Assembly: GCF_051348905.1 (NCBI RefSeq)
Contig: NC_135232.1
Span: 790,056,775-790,120,774 of the forward strand
Length of the DNA: 64,000 nucleotides
Reading direction: 5' to 3'
Source of the DNA: Ranitomeya variabilis
Lineage: Eukaryota > Chordata > Amphibia > Anura > Dendrobatidae
A program made the position numbers and the translations under genes. A model generated the notes under the pieces. That model did no database searches. It saw nothing but the letters and a program-made list of their open reading frames with translations, and had not been told where the DNA came from. This document shows positions 11,317 to 25,456 of the stretch, piece by piece (within the stretch, counting starts at the first letter, position 1; each line of letters begins with the position of its first letter).

Positions 11317-12646
11317 TATTTTAAAGTTTGTGTGACATTCATACTTTGTCTTAGTTGTTGGAAATATGAAAAAGGAAAAAAAATGTATCAGATCTGCGCT
11401 TCATATTAACATTTAGAGAAAATTAGAAGCCGTATTTAGGTTTGAACTTGTCAAAGAACGTAGAAGGAGCAGATACTTTATAAAGGCTCATTGACACAAA
11501 CAATAGCATATAGGGCACAATAAATTATTGCATATTGTTTGTCTAGTGATTGGTGTTCTGTTTCCTGTTTTCAGTAGTCCCAAGTTGTTTTTTTAATTTG
11601 AACCTTTTTAAAAGTCATTTTTGTATGTGTTTACAAGATATGCAAAACGTGGACATTCTTTGGCTAAAAAGTGTCGAAATAAGTTTAAAGATGAGAACAG
11701 AGTGATATCAGCTGCCTTGTCCTCATAAACACTTTCTGCTTCGCTAACGAGATCACTGAAATCATGTAAGCAGGTAATTTTTGGAGAGCCGAAATTCAGT
11801 GGAAATGAGTTTTTTGTTATTAAGTTAATTTTTATGGTAAGAAATTAGTTTATAATTTTGGACAAATCATCTGAACTCTTTTCATAATAATCTAGCGTTA
11901 ACACAAATTACCACTATAAAATCTGAAGCAGTAAACTTTGTGAAAGCCAAATTTTGTATCAGTCTGAAATCTTTTGGCCATTAATGTACAGTCCTAGATA
12001 TTTTTAGAAAAACTGTAAAAGGAAAAAATGAGGAAAGGAAAAACTTCTAAAGAAAAGCATTGCTGACTTCTAAAATCAGGATATCTAGCAGGAGTACTCC
12101 AGAAAATTTCCCTGCATTTATTTGGACTAAAACAAATGTTCTCTGATAGTCTTATCATATGGCTAAAATTATTTCCTTTGTTTTGACTAATATCCTTCCC
12201 AAACCAGTGTCCCATTAGCGTACAATGAAACTGATGTTCCAAGCCATTTTTCTAGGCTTAAGTTCCTAAGGGTCAGTGGCTACTGCATTGAAGCTGTAGA
12301 AAGTAAAAAAGATCAAAGCTTGAGAGTCAGAAACCAGCAAAATCAACCCCTTTTGTGGTCTTGCATACATTACTGTGCCACATTTTACCAACAGGGAACT
12401 CTGTTAGTAATTTATAATGAACTCCTGGCATGTAAGACTAAAAAAGTGCATGTAATGAGTTTTAGTATGAAATAGATCTTTCCCTTTTACATTATATGCA
12501 TTTTCTTTCTGATCAGTTTTACCTTTACAAATAAGAAAACAAAAGCAAAGTTCCATAGAGAAAAGAAATCTTTCTGTTATCCAGTCATCAGGAAAATGTT
12601 GAGTATCTAGATTTGACAAAACACCTACTTCAAGTAAGAGACTTGT

Positions 12647-12732
12647 GGCTCTGTGGCGCAATGGATAGCGCATTGGACTTCTAGGGAACTGATGTGATTC
12701 AAAGGTTGTGGGTTCGAGTCCCACCAGAGTCA
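12647..12732 (+). tRNA. tRNA-Arg-TCT: tRNA-Arg(TCT), consensus, A73
   Basis: Consensus gene followed by a TCTC / gaagaagcagatactaaagg spacer. That spacer has a private taacagtcat near 13021. Confidence 0.97.
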
Positions 12733-14058
12733 TATTTTAAAGTTTGTGTGACATTCATACTTTGTCTCAGTTGTTGGAAATATGAAAAAGGAAAAAAAAT
12801 GTATCAGATCTGCGCTTAATATTAACATTTAGAGAAAATTAGAAGCCGTATTTAGGTTTGAACTTGTCAAAGAACGTAGAAGAAGCAGATACTAAAGGCT
12901 CATTGACACAAACAATAGCATATAGGGCACAATAAATTATTGCATATTGTTTGTCTAGTGATTGGTGTTCTGTTTCCTGTTTTCAGTAGTCCCAAGTTGT
13001 TTTTTTAATTTGAACCTTTTTAACAGTCATTTTTGTATGTGTTTACAAGATATGCAAAACGTGGACATTCTTTGGCTAAAAAGTGTCGAAATAAGTTTAA
13101 AGATGAGAACAGAGTGATATCAGCTGCCTTGTCCTCATAAACACTTTCTGCTTCGCTAACGAGATCACTGAAATCATGTAAGCAGGTAATTTTTGGAGAG
13201 CCGAAATTCAGTGGAAATGAGTTTTTTGTTATTAAGTTAATTTTTATGGTAAGAAATTAGTTTATAATTTTGGACAAATCATCTGATCTCTTTTCATAAT
13301 AATCTAGCGTTAACACAAATTACCACTATAAAATCTGAAGCAGTAAACTTTGTGAAAGCCAAATTTTGTATCAGTCTGAAATCTTTTGGCCATTAATGTA
13401 CAGTCCTAGATATTTTTAGAAAAACTGTAAAAGGAAAAAATGAGGAAAGGAAAAACTTCTAAAGAAAAGCATTGCTGACTTCTAAAATCAGGATATCTAG
13501 CAGGAGTACTCCAGAAAATTTCCCTGCATTTATTTGGACTAAAACAAATGTTCTCTGATAGTCTTATCATATGGCTAAAATTATTTCCTTTGTTTTGACT
13601 AATATCCTTCCCAAACCAGTGTCCCATTAGCGTACAATGAAACTGATGTTCCAAGCCATTTTTCTAGGCTTAAGTTCCTAAGGGTCAGTGGCTACTGCAT
13701 TGAAGCTGTAGAAAGTAAAAAAGATCAAAGCTTGAGAGTCAGAAACCAGCAAAATCAACCCCTTTTGTGGTCTTGCATACATTACTGTGCCACATTTTAC
13801 CAACAGGGAACTCTGTTAGTAATTTATAATGAACTCCTGGCATGTAAGACTAAAAAAGTGCATGTAATGAGTTTTAGTATGAAATAGATCTTTCCCTTTT
13901 ACATTATATGCATTTTCTTTCTGATCAGTTTTACCTTTACAAATAAGAAAACAAAAGCAAAGTTCCATAGAGAAAAGAAATCTTTCTGTTATCCAGTCAT
14001 CAGGAAAATGTTGAGTATCTAGATTTGACAAAACACCTACTTCAAGTAAGAGACTTGT

Positions 14059-14144
14059 GGCTCTGTGGCGCAATGGATAGCGCATTGGACTTCTAGGGAA
14101 CTGATGTGATTCAAAGGTTGTGGGTTCGAGTCCCACCAGAGTCG
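14059..14144 (+). tRNA. tRNA-Arg-TCT: tRNA-Arg(TCT), consensus, G73
   Basis: Consensus gene with G73, linked to a TTAG / gatactttataaagg / gaactc spacer. Confidence 0.97.
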
Positions 14145-15474
14145 TATTTTAAAGTTTGTGTGACATTCATACTTTGTCTTAGTTGTTGGAAATATGAAAA
14201 AGGAAAAAAAATGTATCAGATCTGCGCTTCATATTAACATTTAGAGAAAATTAGAAGCCGTATTTAGGTTTGAACTTGTCAAAGAACGTAGAAGGAGCAG
14301 ATACTTTATAAAGGCTCATTGACACAAACAATAGCATATAGGGCACAATAAATTATTGCATATTGTTTGTCTAGTGATTGGTGTTCTGTTTCCTGTTTTC
14401 AGTAGTCCCAAGTTGTTTTTTTAATTTGAACCTTTTTAAAAGTCATTTTTGTATGTGTTTACAAGATATGCAAAACGTGGACATTCTTTGGCTAAAAAGT
14501 GTCGAAATAAGTTTAAAGATGAGAACAGAGTGATATCAGCTGCCTTGTCCTCATAAACACTTTCTGCTTCGCTAACGAGATCACTGAAATCATGTAAGCA
14601 GGTAATTTTTGGAGAGCCGAAATTCAGTGGAAATGAGTTTTTTGTTATTAAGTTAATTTTTATGGTAAGAAATTAGTTTATAATTTTGGACAAATCATCT
14701 GAACTCTTTTCATAATAATCTAGCGTTAACACAAATTACCACTATAAAATCTGAAGCAGTAAACTTTGTGAAAGCCAAATTTTGTATCAGTCTGAAATCT
14801 TTTGGCCATTAATGTACAGTCCTAGATATTTTTAGAAAAACTGTAAAAGGAAAAAATGAGGAAAGGAAAAACTTCTAAAGAAAAGCATTGCTGACTTCTA
14901 AAATCAGGATATCTAGCAGGAGTACTCCAGAAAATTTCCCTGCATTTATTTGGACTAAAACAAATGTTCTCTGATAGTCTTATCATATGGCTAAAATTAT
15001 TTCCTTTGTTTTGACTAATATCCTTCCCAAACCAGTGTCCCATTAGCGTACAATGAAACTGATGTTCCAAGCCATTTTTCTAGGCTTAAGTTCCTAAGGG
15101 TCAGTGGCTACTGCATTGAAGCTGTAGAAAGTAAAAAAGATCAAAGCTTGAGAGTCAGAAACCAGCAAAATCAACCCCTTTTGTGGTCTTGCATACATTA
15201 CTGTGCCACATTTTACCAACAGGGAACTCTGTTAGTAATTTATAATGAACTCCTGGCATGTAAGACTAAAAAAGTGCATGTAATGAGTTTTAGTATGAAA
15301 TAGATCTTTCCCTTTTACATTATATGCATTTTCTTTCTGATCAGTTTTACCTTTACAAATAAGAAAACAAAAGCAAAGTTCCATAGAGAAAAGAAATCTT
15401 TCTGTTATCCAGTCATCAGGAAAATGTTGAGTATCTAGATTTGACAAAACACCTACTTCAAGTAAGAGACTTGT

Positions 15475-15560
15475 GGCTCTGTGGCGCAATGGATAGCGCA
15501 TTGGACTTCTAGGGAACTGATGTGATTCAAAGGTTGTGGGTTCGAGTCCCACCAGAGTCA
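15475..15560 (+). tRNA. tRNA-Arg-TCT: tRNA-Arg(TCT), consensus, A73
   Basis: Consensus gene. The following spacer has gccatatt (a CpG loss), aaaggcaaatt and caactggg. All three are repeated in the next unit, so the two units are near-identical neighbours. Confidence 0.97.
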
Positions 15561-16886
15561 TATTTTAAAGTTTGTGTGACATTCATACTTTGTCTCAGTT
15601 GTTGGAAATATGAAAAAGGAAAAAAAATGTATCAGATCTGCGCTTAATATTAACATTTAGAGAAAATTAGAAGCCATATTTAGGTTTGAACTTGTCAAAG
15701 AACGTAGAAGAAGCAGATACTAAAGGCTCATTGACACAAACAATAGCATATAGGGCACAATAAATTATTGCATATTGTTTGTCTAGTGATTGGTGTTCTG
15801 TTTCCTGTTTTCAGTAGTCCCAAGTTGTTTTTTTAATTTGAACCTTTTTAAAAGTCATTTTTGTATGTGTTTACAAGATATGCAAAACGTGGACATTCTT
15901 TGGCTAAAAAGTGTCGAAATAAGTTTAAAGATGAGAACAGAGTGATATCAGCTGCCTTGTCCTCATAAACACTTTCTGCTTCGCTAACGAGATCACTGAA
16001 ATCATGTAAGCAGGTAATTTTTGGAGAGCCGAAATTCAGTGGAAATGAGTTTTTTGTTATTAAGTTAATTTTTATGGTAAGAAATTAGTTTATAATTTTG
16101 GACAAATCATCTGATCTCTTTTCATAATAATCTAGCGTTAACACAAATTACCACTATAAAATCTGAAGCAGTAAACTTTGTGAAAGGCAAATTTTGTATC
16201 AGTCTGAAATCTTTTGGCCATTAATGTACAGTCCTAGATATTTTTAGAAAAACTGTAAAAGGAAAAAATGAGGAAAGGAAAAACTTCTAAAGAAAAGCAT
16301 TGCTGACTTCTAAAATCAGGATATCTAGCAGGAGTACTCCAGAAAATTTCCCTGCATTTATTTGGACTAAAACAAATGTTCTCTGATAGTCTTATCATAT
16401 GGCTAAAATTATTTCCTTTGTTTTGACTAATATCCTTCCCAAACCAGTGTCCCATTAGCGTACAATGAAACTGATGTTCCAAGCCATTTTTCTAGGCTTA
16501 AGTTCCTAAGGGTCAGTGGCTACTGCATTGAAGCTGTAGAAAGTAAAAAAGATCAAAGCTTGAGAGTCAGAAACCAGCAAAATCAACCCCTTTTGTGGTC
16601 TTGCATACATTACTGTGCCACATTTTACCAACTGGGAACTCTGTTAGTAATTTATAATGAACTCCTGGCATGTAAGACTAAAAAAGTGCATGTAATGAGT
16701 TTTAGTATGAAATAGATCTTTCCCTTTTACATTATATGCATTTTCTTTCTGATCAGTTTTACCTTTACAAATAAGAAAACAAAAGCAAAGTTCCATAGAG
16801 AAAAGAAATCTTTCTGTTATCCAGTCATCAGGAAAATGTTGAGTATCTAGATTTGACAAAACACCTACTTCAAGTAAGAGACTTGT

Positions 16887-16972
16887 GGCTCTGTGGCGCA
16901 ATGGATAGCGCATTGGACTTCTAGGGAACTGATGTGATTCAAAGGTTGTGGGTTCGAGTCCCACCAGAGTCA
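16887..16972 (+). tRNA. tRNA-Arg-TCT: tRNA-Arg(TCT), consensus, A73
   Basis: Consensus gene. Its spacer carries the same three markers as the previous unit, including caactggg, which I found nowhere else. Confidence 0.97.
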
Positions 16973-18298
16973 TATTTTAAAGTTTGTGTGACATTCATAC
17001 TTTGTCTCAGTTGTTGGAAATATGAAAAAGGAAAAAAAATGTATCAGATCTGCGCTTAATATTAACATTTAGAGAAAATTAGAAGCCATATTTAGGTTTG
17101 AACTTGTCAAAGAACGTAGAAGAAGCAGATACTAAAGGCTCATTGACACAAACAATAGCATATAGGGCACAATAAATTATTGCATATTGTTTGTCTAGTG
17201 ATTGGTGTTCTGTTTCCTGTTTTCAGTAGTCCCAAGTTGTTTTTTTAATTTGAACCTTTTTAAAAGTCATTTTTGTATGTGTTTACAAGATATGCAAAAC
17301 GTGGACATTCTTTGGCTAAAAAGTGTCGAAATAAGTTTAAAGATGAGAACAGAGTGATATCAGCTGCCTTGTCCTCATAAACACTTTCTGCTTCGCTAAC
17401 GAGATCACTGAAATCATGTAAGCAGGTAATTTTTGGAGAGCCGAAATTCAGTGGAAATGAGTTTTTTGTTATTAAGTTAATTTTTATGGTAAGAAATTAG
17501 TTTATAATTTTGGACAAATCATCTGATCTCTTTTCATAATAATCTAGCGTTAACACAAATTACCACTATAAAATCTGAAGCAGTAAACTTTGTGAAAGGC
17601 AAATTTTGTATCAGTCTGAAATCTTTTGGCCATTAATGTACAGTCCTAGATATTTTTAGAAAAACTGTAAAAGGAAAAAATGAGGAAAGGAAAAACTTCT
17701 AAAGAAAAGCATTGCTGACTTCTAAAATCAGGATATCTAGCAGGAGTACTCCAGAAAATTTCCCTGCATTTATTTGGACTAAAACAAATGTTCTCTGATA
17801 GTCTTATCATATGGCTAAAATTATTTCCTTTGTTTTGACTAATATCCTTCCCAAACCAGTGTCCCATTAGCGTACAATGAAACTGATGTTCCAAGCCATT
17901 TTTCTAGGCTTAAGTTCCTAAGGGTCAGTGGCTACTGCATTGAAGCTGTAGAAAGTAAAAAAGATCAAAGCTTGAGAGTCAGAAACCAGCAAAATCAACC
18001 CCTTTTGTGGTCTTGCATACATTACTGTGCCACATTTTACCAACTGGGAACTCTGTTAGTAATTTATAATGAACTCCTGGCATGTAAGACTAAAAAAGTG
18101 CATGTAATGAGTTTTAGTATGAAATAGATCTTTCCCTTTTACATTATATGCATTTTCTTTCTGATCAGTTTTACCTTTACAAATAAGAAAACAAAAGCAA
18201 AGTTCCATAGAGAAAAGAAATCTTTCTGTTATCCAGTCATCAGGAAAATGTTGAGTATCTAGATTTGACAAAACACCTACTTCAAGTAAGAGACTTGT

Positions 18299-18384
18299 GG
18301 CTCTGTGGCGCAATGGATAGCGCATTGGACTTCTAGGGAACTGATGTGATTCAAAGGTTGTGGGTTCGAGTCCCACCAGAGTCA
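18299..18384 (+). tRNA. tRNA-Arg-TCT: tRNA-Arg(TCT), consensus, A73
   Basis: Consensus gene followed by a TCTC / gcttcat / gaaacaaaagg spacer with gttg before the T run. The unit after 38099 is of the same type. Confidence 0.97.
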
Positions 18385-19710
18385 TATTTTAAAGTTTGTG
18401 TGACATTCATACTTTGTCTCAGTTGTTGGAAATATGAAAAAGGAAAAAAAATGTATCAGATCTGCGCTTCATATTAACATTTAGAGAAAATTAGAAGCCG
18501 TATTTAGGTTTGAACTTGTCAAAGAACGTAGAAGGAGCAGAAACAAAAGGCTCATTGACACAAACAATAGCATATAGGGCACAATAAATTATTGCATATT
18601 GTTTGTCTAGTGATTGGTGTTCTGTTTCCTGTTTTCAGTAGTCCCAAGTTGTTTTTTTAATTTGAACCTTTTTAAAAGTCATTTTTGTATGTGTTTACAA
18701 GATATGCAAAACGTGGACATTCTTTGGCTAAAAAGTGTCGAAATAAGTTTAAAGATGAGAACAGAGTGATATCAGCTGCCTTGTCCTCATAAACACTTTC
18801 TGCTTCGCTAACGAGATCACTGAAATCATGTAAGCAGGTAATTTTTGGAGAGCCGAAATTCAGTGGAAATGAGTTTTTTGTTATTAAGTTAATTTTTATG
18901 GTAAGAAATTAGTTTATAATTTTGGACAAATCATCTGATCTCTTTTCATAATAATCTAGCGTTAACACAAATTACCACTATAAAATCTGAAGCAGTAAAC
19001 TTTGTGAAAGCCAAATTTTGTATCAGTCTGAAATCTTTTGGCCATTAATGTACAGTCCTAGATATTTTTAGAAAAACTGTAAAAGGAAAAAATGAGGAAA
19101 GGAAAAACTTCTAAAGAAAAGCATTGCTGACTTCTAAAATCAGGATATCTAGCAGGAGTACTCCAGAAAATTTCCCTGCATTTATTTGGACTAAAACAAA
19201 TGTTCTCTGATAGTCTTATCATATGGCTAAAATTATTTCCTTTGTTTTGACTAATATCCTTCCCAAACCAGTGTCCCATTAGCGTACAATGAAACTGATG
19301 TTCCAAGCCATTTTTCTAGGCTTAAGTTCCTAAGGGTCAGTGGCTACTGCATTGAAGCTGTAGAAAGTAAAAAAGATCAAAGCTTGAGAGTCAGAAACCA
19401 GCAAAATCAACCCCTTTTGTGGTCTTGCATACATTACTGTGCCACATTTTACCAACAGGGAACTCTGTTAGTAATTTATAATGAACTCCTGGCATGTAAG
19501 ACTAAAAAAGTGCATGTAATGAGTTTTAGTATGAAATAGATCTTTCCCTTTTACATTATATGCATTTTCTTTCTGATCAGTTTTACCTTTACAAATAAGA
19601 AAACAAAAGCAAAGTTCCATAGAGAAAAGAAATCTTTCTGTTATCCAGTCATCAGGAAAATGTTGAGTATCTAGATTTGACAAAACACCTACTTCAAGTA
19701 AGAGACTTGT

Positions 19711-19796
19711 GGCTCTGTGGCGCAATGGATAGCGCATTGGACTTCTAGGGAACTGATGTGATTCAAAGGTTGTGGGTTCGAGTCCCACCAGAGTCG
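19711..19796 (+). tRNA. tRNA-Arg-TCT: tRNA-Arg(TCT), consensus, G73
   Basis: Consensus gene with G73 and a TTAG / gatactttataaagg / gaactc spacer. Confidence 0.97.
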
Positions 19797-21126
19797 TATT
19801 TTAAAGTTTGTGTGACATTCATACTTTGTCTTAGTTGTTGGAAATATGAAAAAGGAAAAAAAATGTATCAGATCTGCGCTTCATATTAACATTTAGAGAA
19901 AATTAGAAGCCGTATTTAGGTTTGAACTTGTCAAAGAACGTAGAAGGAGCAGATACTTTATAAAGGCTCATTGACACAAACAATAGCATATAGGGCACAA
20001 TAAATTATTGCATATTGTTTGTCTAGTGATTGGTGTTCTGTTTCCTGTTTTCAGTAGTCCCAAGTTGTTTTTTTAATTTGAACCTTTTTAAAAGTCATTT
20101 TTGTATGTGTTTACAAGATATGCAAAACGTGGACATTCTTTGGCTAAAAAGTGTCGAAATAAGTTTAAAGATGAGAACAGAGTGATATCAGCTGCCTTGT
20201 CCTCATAAACACTTTCTGCTTCGCTAACGAGATCACTGAAATCATGTAAGCAGGTAATTTTTGGAGAGCCGAAATTCAGTGGAAATGAGTTTTTTGTTAT
20301 TAAGTTAATTTTTATGGTAAGAAATTAGTTTATAATTTTGGACAAATCATCTGAACTCTTTTCATAATAATCTAGCGTTAACACAAATTACCACTATAAA
20401 ATCTGAAGCAGTAAACTTTGTGAAAGCCAAATTTTGTATCAGTCTGAAATCTTTTGGCCATTAATGTACAGTCCTAGATATTTTTAGAAAAACTGTAAAA
20501 GGAAAAAATGAGGAAAGGAAAAACTTCTAAAGAAAAGCATTGCTGACTTCTAAAATCAGGATATCTAGCAGGAGTACTCCAGAAAATTTCCCTGCATTTA
20601 TTTGGACTAAAACAAATGTTCTCTGATAGTCTTATCATATGGCTAAAATTATTTCCTTTGTTTTGACTAATATCCTTCCCAAACCAGTGTCCCATTAGCG
20701 TACAATGAAACTGATGTTCCAAGCCATTTTTCTAGGCTTAAGTTCCTAAGGGTCAGTGGCTACTGCATTGAAGCTGTAGAAAGTAAAAAAGATCAAAGCT
20801 TGAGAGTCAGAAACCAGCAAAATCAACCCCTTTTGTGGTCTTGCATACATTACTGTGCCACATTTTACCAACAGGGAACTCTGTTAGTAATTTATAATGA
20901 ACTCCTGGCATGTAAGACTAAAAAAGTGCATGTAATGAGTTTTAGTATGAAATAGATCTTTCCCTTTTACATTATATGCATTTTCTTTCTGATCAGTTTT
21001 ACCTTTACAAATAAGAAAACAAAAGCAAAGTTCCATAGAGAAAAGAAATCTTTCTGTTATCCAGTCATCAGGAAAATGTTGAGTATCTAGATTTGACAAA
21101 ACACCTACTTCAAGTAAGAGACTTGT

Positions 21127-21212
21127 GGCTCTGTGGCGCAATGGATAGCGCAATGGACTTCTAGGGAACTGATGTGATTCAAAGGTTGTGGGTTCGAGTC
21201 CCACCAGAGTCG
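21127..21212 (+). tRNA. tRNA-Arg-TCT: tRNA-Arg(TCT), T27A variant, G73
   Basis: It carries the same T27A plus G73 as the gene at 7007. The spacer after it differs: it is TTAG / gatactttataaagg but has gatctc and aaaggcaaatt, so the shared block ends in this unit. Confidence 0.95.
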
Positions 21213-22542
21213 TATTTTAAAGTTTGTGTGACATTCATACTTTGTCTTAGTTGTTGGAAATATGAAAAAGGAAAAAAAATGTATCAGATCTGCGCTTCAT
21301 ATTAACATTTAGAGAAAATTAGAAGCCGTATTTAGGTTTGAACTTGTCAAAGAACGTAGAAGGAGCAGATACTTTATAAAGGCTCATTGACACAAACAAT
21401 AGCATATAGGGCACAATAAATTATTGCATATTGTTTGTCTAGTGATTGGTGTTCTGTTTCCTGTTTTCAGTAGTCCCAAGTTGTTTTTTTAATTTGAACC
21501 TTTTTAAAAGTCATTTTTGTATGTGTTTACAAGATATGCAAAACGTGGACATTCTTTGGCTAAAAAGTGTCGAAATAAGTTTAAAGATGAGAACAGAGTG
21601 ATATCAGCTGCCTTGTCCTCATAAACACTTTCTGCTTCGCTAACGAGATCACTGAAATCATGTAAGCAGGTAATTTTTGGAGAGCCGAAATTCAGTGGAA
21701 ATGAGTTTTTTGTTATTAAGTTAATTTTTATGGTAAGAAATTAGTTTATAATTTTGGACAAATCATCTGATCTCTTTTCATAATAATCTAGCGTTAACAC
21801 AAATTACCACTATAAAATCTGAAGCAGTAAACTTTGTGAAAGGCAAATTTTGTATCAGTCTGAAATCTTTTGGCCATTAATGTACAGTCCTAGATATTTT
21901 TAGAAAAACTGTAAAAGGAAAAAATGAGGAAAGGAAAAACTTCTAAAGAAAAGCATTGCTGACTTCTAAAATCAGGATATCTAGCAGGAGTACTCCAGAA
22001 AATTTCCCTGCATTTATTTGGACTAAAACAAATGTTCTCTGATAGTCTTATCATATGGCTAAAATTATTTCCTTTGTTTTGACTAATATCCTTCCCAAAC
22101 CAGTGTCCCATTAGCGTACAATGAAACTGATGTTCCAAGCCATTTTTCTAGGCTTAAGTTCCTAAGGGTCAGTGGCTACTGCATTGAAGCTGTAGAAAGT
22201 AAAAAAGATCAAAGCTTGAGAGTCAGAAACCAGCAAAATCAACCCCTTTTGTGGTCTTGCATACATTACTGTGCCACATTTTACCAACAGGGAACTCTGT
22301 TAGTAATTTATAATGAACTCCTGGCATGTAAGACTAAAAAAGTGCATGTAATGAGTTTTAGTATGAAATAGATCTTTCCCTTTTACATTATATGCATTTT
22401 CTTTCTGATCAGTTTTACCTTTACAAATAAGAAAACAAAAGCAAAGTTCCATAGAGAAAAGAAATCTTTCTGTTATCCAGTCATCAGGAAAATGTTGAGT
22501 ATCTAGATTTGACAAAACACCTACTTCAAGTAAGAGACTTGT

Positions 22543-22628
22543 GGCTCTGTGGCGCAATGGATAGCGCATTGGACTTCTAGGGAACTGATGTGATTCAAAG
22601 GTTGTGGGTTCGAGTCCCACCAGAGTCA
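22543..22628 (+). tRNA. tRNA-Arg-TCT: tRNA-Arg(TCT), consensus, A73
   Basis: Consensus gene. The following spacer is the first of the gaaacaaaagg / gttc / gagtaat / ttttgtggt type, with gcatagctg, gcactcc and caacgaaac markers. The same spacer recurs after 26783 and 29611. Confidence 0.97.
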
Positions 22629-23954
22629 TATTTTAAAGTTTGTGTGACATTCATACTTTGTCTCAGTTGTTGGAAATATGAAAAAGGAAAAAAAATGTAT
22701 CAGATCTGCGCTTCATATTAACATTTAGAGAAAATTAGAAGCCGTATTTAGGTTTGAACTTGTCAAAGAACGTAGAAGGAGCAGAAACAAAAGGCTCATT
22801 GACACAAACAATAGCATATAGGGCACAATAAATTATTGCATATTGTTTGTCTAGTGATTGGTGTTCTGTTTCCTGTTTTCAGTAGTCCCAAGTTCTTTTT
22901 TTAATTTGAACCTTTTTAAAAGTCATTTTTGTATGTGTTTACAAGATATGCAAAACGTGGACATTCTTTGGCTAAAAAGTGTCGAAATAAGTTTAAAGAT
23001 GAGAACAGAGTAATATCAGCTGCCTTGTCCTCATAAACACTTTCTGCTTCGCTAACGAGATCACTGAAATCATGTAAGCAAGTAATTTTTGGAGAGCCGA
23101 AATTCAGTGGAAATGAGTTTTTTGTTATTAAGTTAATTTTTGTGGTAAGAAATTAGTTTATAATTTTGGACAAATCATCTGATCTCTTTTCATAATAATC
23201 TAGCGTTAACACAAATTACCACTATAAAATCTGAAGCAGTAAACTTTGTGAAAGCCAAATTTTGTATCAGTCTGAAATCTTTTGGCCATTAATGTACAGT
23301 CCTAGATATTTTTAGAAAAACTGTAAAAGGAAAAAATGAGGAAAGGAAAAACTTCTAAAGAAAAGCATAGCTGACTTCTAAAATCAGGATATCTAGCAGG
23401 AGCACTCCAGAAAATTTCCCTGCATTCATTTGGACTAAAACAAATGTTCTCTGATAGTCTTATCATATGGCTAAAATTATTTCCTTTGTTTTGACTAATA
23501 TCCTTCCCAAACCAGTGTCCCATTAGCGTACAACGAAACTGATGTTCCAAGCCATTTTTCTAGGCTTAAGTTCCTAAGGGTCAGTGGCTACTGCATTGAA
23601 GCTGTAGAAAGTAAAAAAGATCAAAGCTTGAGAGTCAGAAACCAGCAAAATCAACCCCTTTTGTGGTCTTGCATACATTACTGTGCCACATTTTACCAAC
23701 AGGGAACTCTGTTAGTAATTTATAATGAACTCCTGGCATGTAAGACTAAAAAAGTGCATGTAATGAGTTTTAGTATGAAATAGATCTTTCCCTTTTACAT
23801 TATATGCATTTTCTTTCTGATCAGTTTTACCTTTACAAATAAGAAAACAAAAGCAAAGTTCCATAGAGAAAAGAAATCTTTCTGTTATCCAGTCATCAGG
23901 AAAATGTTGAGTATCTAGATTTGACAAAACACCTACTTCAAGTAAGAGACTTGT

Positions 23955-24040
23955 GGCTCTGTGGCGCAATGGATAGCGCATTGGACTTCTAGGGAACTGA
24001 TGTGATTCAAAGGTTGTGGGTTCGAGTCCCACCAGAGTCG
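23955..24040 (+). tRNA. tRNA-Arg-TCT: tRNA-Arg(TCT), consensus, G73
   Basis: Consensus gene with G73 and a TTAG / gatactttataaagg / gaactc spacer. Confidence 0.97.
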
Positions 24041-25370
24041 TATTTTAAAGTTTGTGTGACATTCATACTTTGTCTTAGTTGTTGGAAATATGAAAAAGGA
24101 AAAAAAATGTATCAGATCTGCGCTTCATATTAACATTTAGAGAAAATTAGAAGCCGTATTTAGGTTTGAACTTGTCAAAGAACGTAGAAGGAGCAGATAC
24201 TTTATAAAGGCTCATTGACACAAACAATAGCATATAGGGCACAATAAATTATTGCATATTGTTTGTCTAGTGATTGGTGTTCTGTTTCCTGTTTTCAGTA
24301 GTCCCAAGTTGTTTTTTTAATTTGAACCTTTTTAAAAGTCATTTTTGTATGTGTTTACAAGATATGCAAAACGTGGACATTCTTTGGCTAAAAAGTGTCG
24401 AAATAAGTTTAAAGATGAGAACAGAGTGATATCAGCTGCCTTGTCCTCATAAACACTTTCTGCTTCGCTAACGAGATCACTGAAATCATGTAAGCAGGTA
24501 ATTTTTGGAGAGCCGAAATTCAGTGGAAATGAGTTTTTTGTTATTAAGTTAATTTTTATGGTAAGAAATTAGTTTATAATTTTGGACAAATCATCTGAAC
24601 TCTTTTCATAATAATCTAGCGTTAACACAAATTACCACTATAAAATCTGAAGCAGTAAACTTTGTGAAAGCCAAATTTTGTATCAGTCTGAAATCTTTTG
24701 GCCATTAATGTACAGTCCTAGATATTTTTAGAAAAACTGTAAAAGGAAAAAATGAGGAAAGGAAAAACTTCTAAAGAAAAGCATTGCTGACTTCTAAAAT
24801 CAGGATATCTAGCAGGAGTACTCCAGAAAATTTCCCTGCATTTATTTGGACTAAAACAAATGTTCTCTGATAGTCTTATCATATGGCTAAAATTATTTCC
24901 TTTGTTTTGACTAATATCCTTCCCAAACCAGTGTCCCATTAGCGTACAATGAAACTGATGTTCCAAGCCATTTTTCTAGGCTTAAGTTCCTAAGGGTCAG
25001 TGGCTACTGCATTGAAGCTGTAGAAAGTAAAAAAGATCAAAGCTTGAGAGTCAGAAACCAGCAAAATCAACCCCTTTTGTGGTCTTGCATACATTACTGT
25101 GCCACATTTTACCAACAGGGAACTCTGTTAGTAATTTATAATGAACTCCTGGCATGTAAGACTAAAAAAGTGCATGTAATGAGTTTTAGTATGAAATAGA
25201 TCTTTCCCTTTTACATTATATGCATTTTCTTTCTGATCAGTTTTACCTTTACAAATAAGAAAACAAAAGCAAAGTTCCATAGAGAAAAGAAATCTTTCTG
25301 TTATCCAGTCATCAGGAAAATGTTGAGTATCTAGATTTGACAAAACACCTACTTCAAGTAAGAGACTTGT

Positions 25371-25456
25371 GGCTCTGTGGCGCAATGGATAGCGCATTGG
25401 ACTTCTAGGGAACTGATGTGATTCAAAGGTTGTGGGTTCGAGTCCCACCAGAGTCA
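25371..25456 (+). tRNA. tRNA-Arg-TCT: tRNA-Arg(TCT), consensus, A73
   Basis: Consensus gene. The spacer has gccatatt and aaaggcaaatt, as after 15475, but with the usual caacaggg. Confidence 0.97.
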
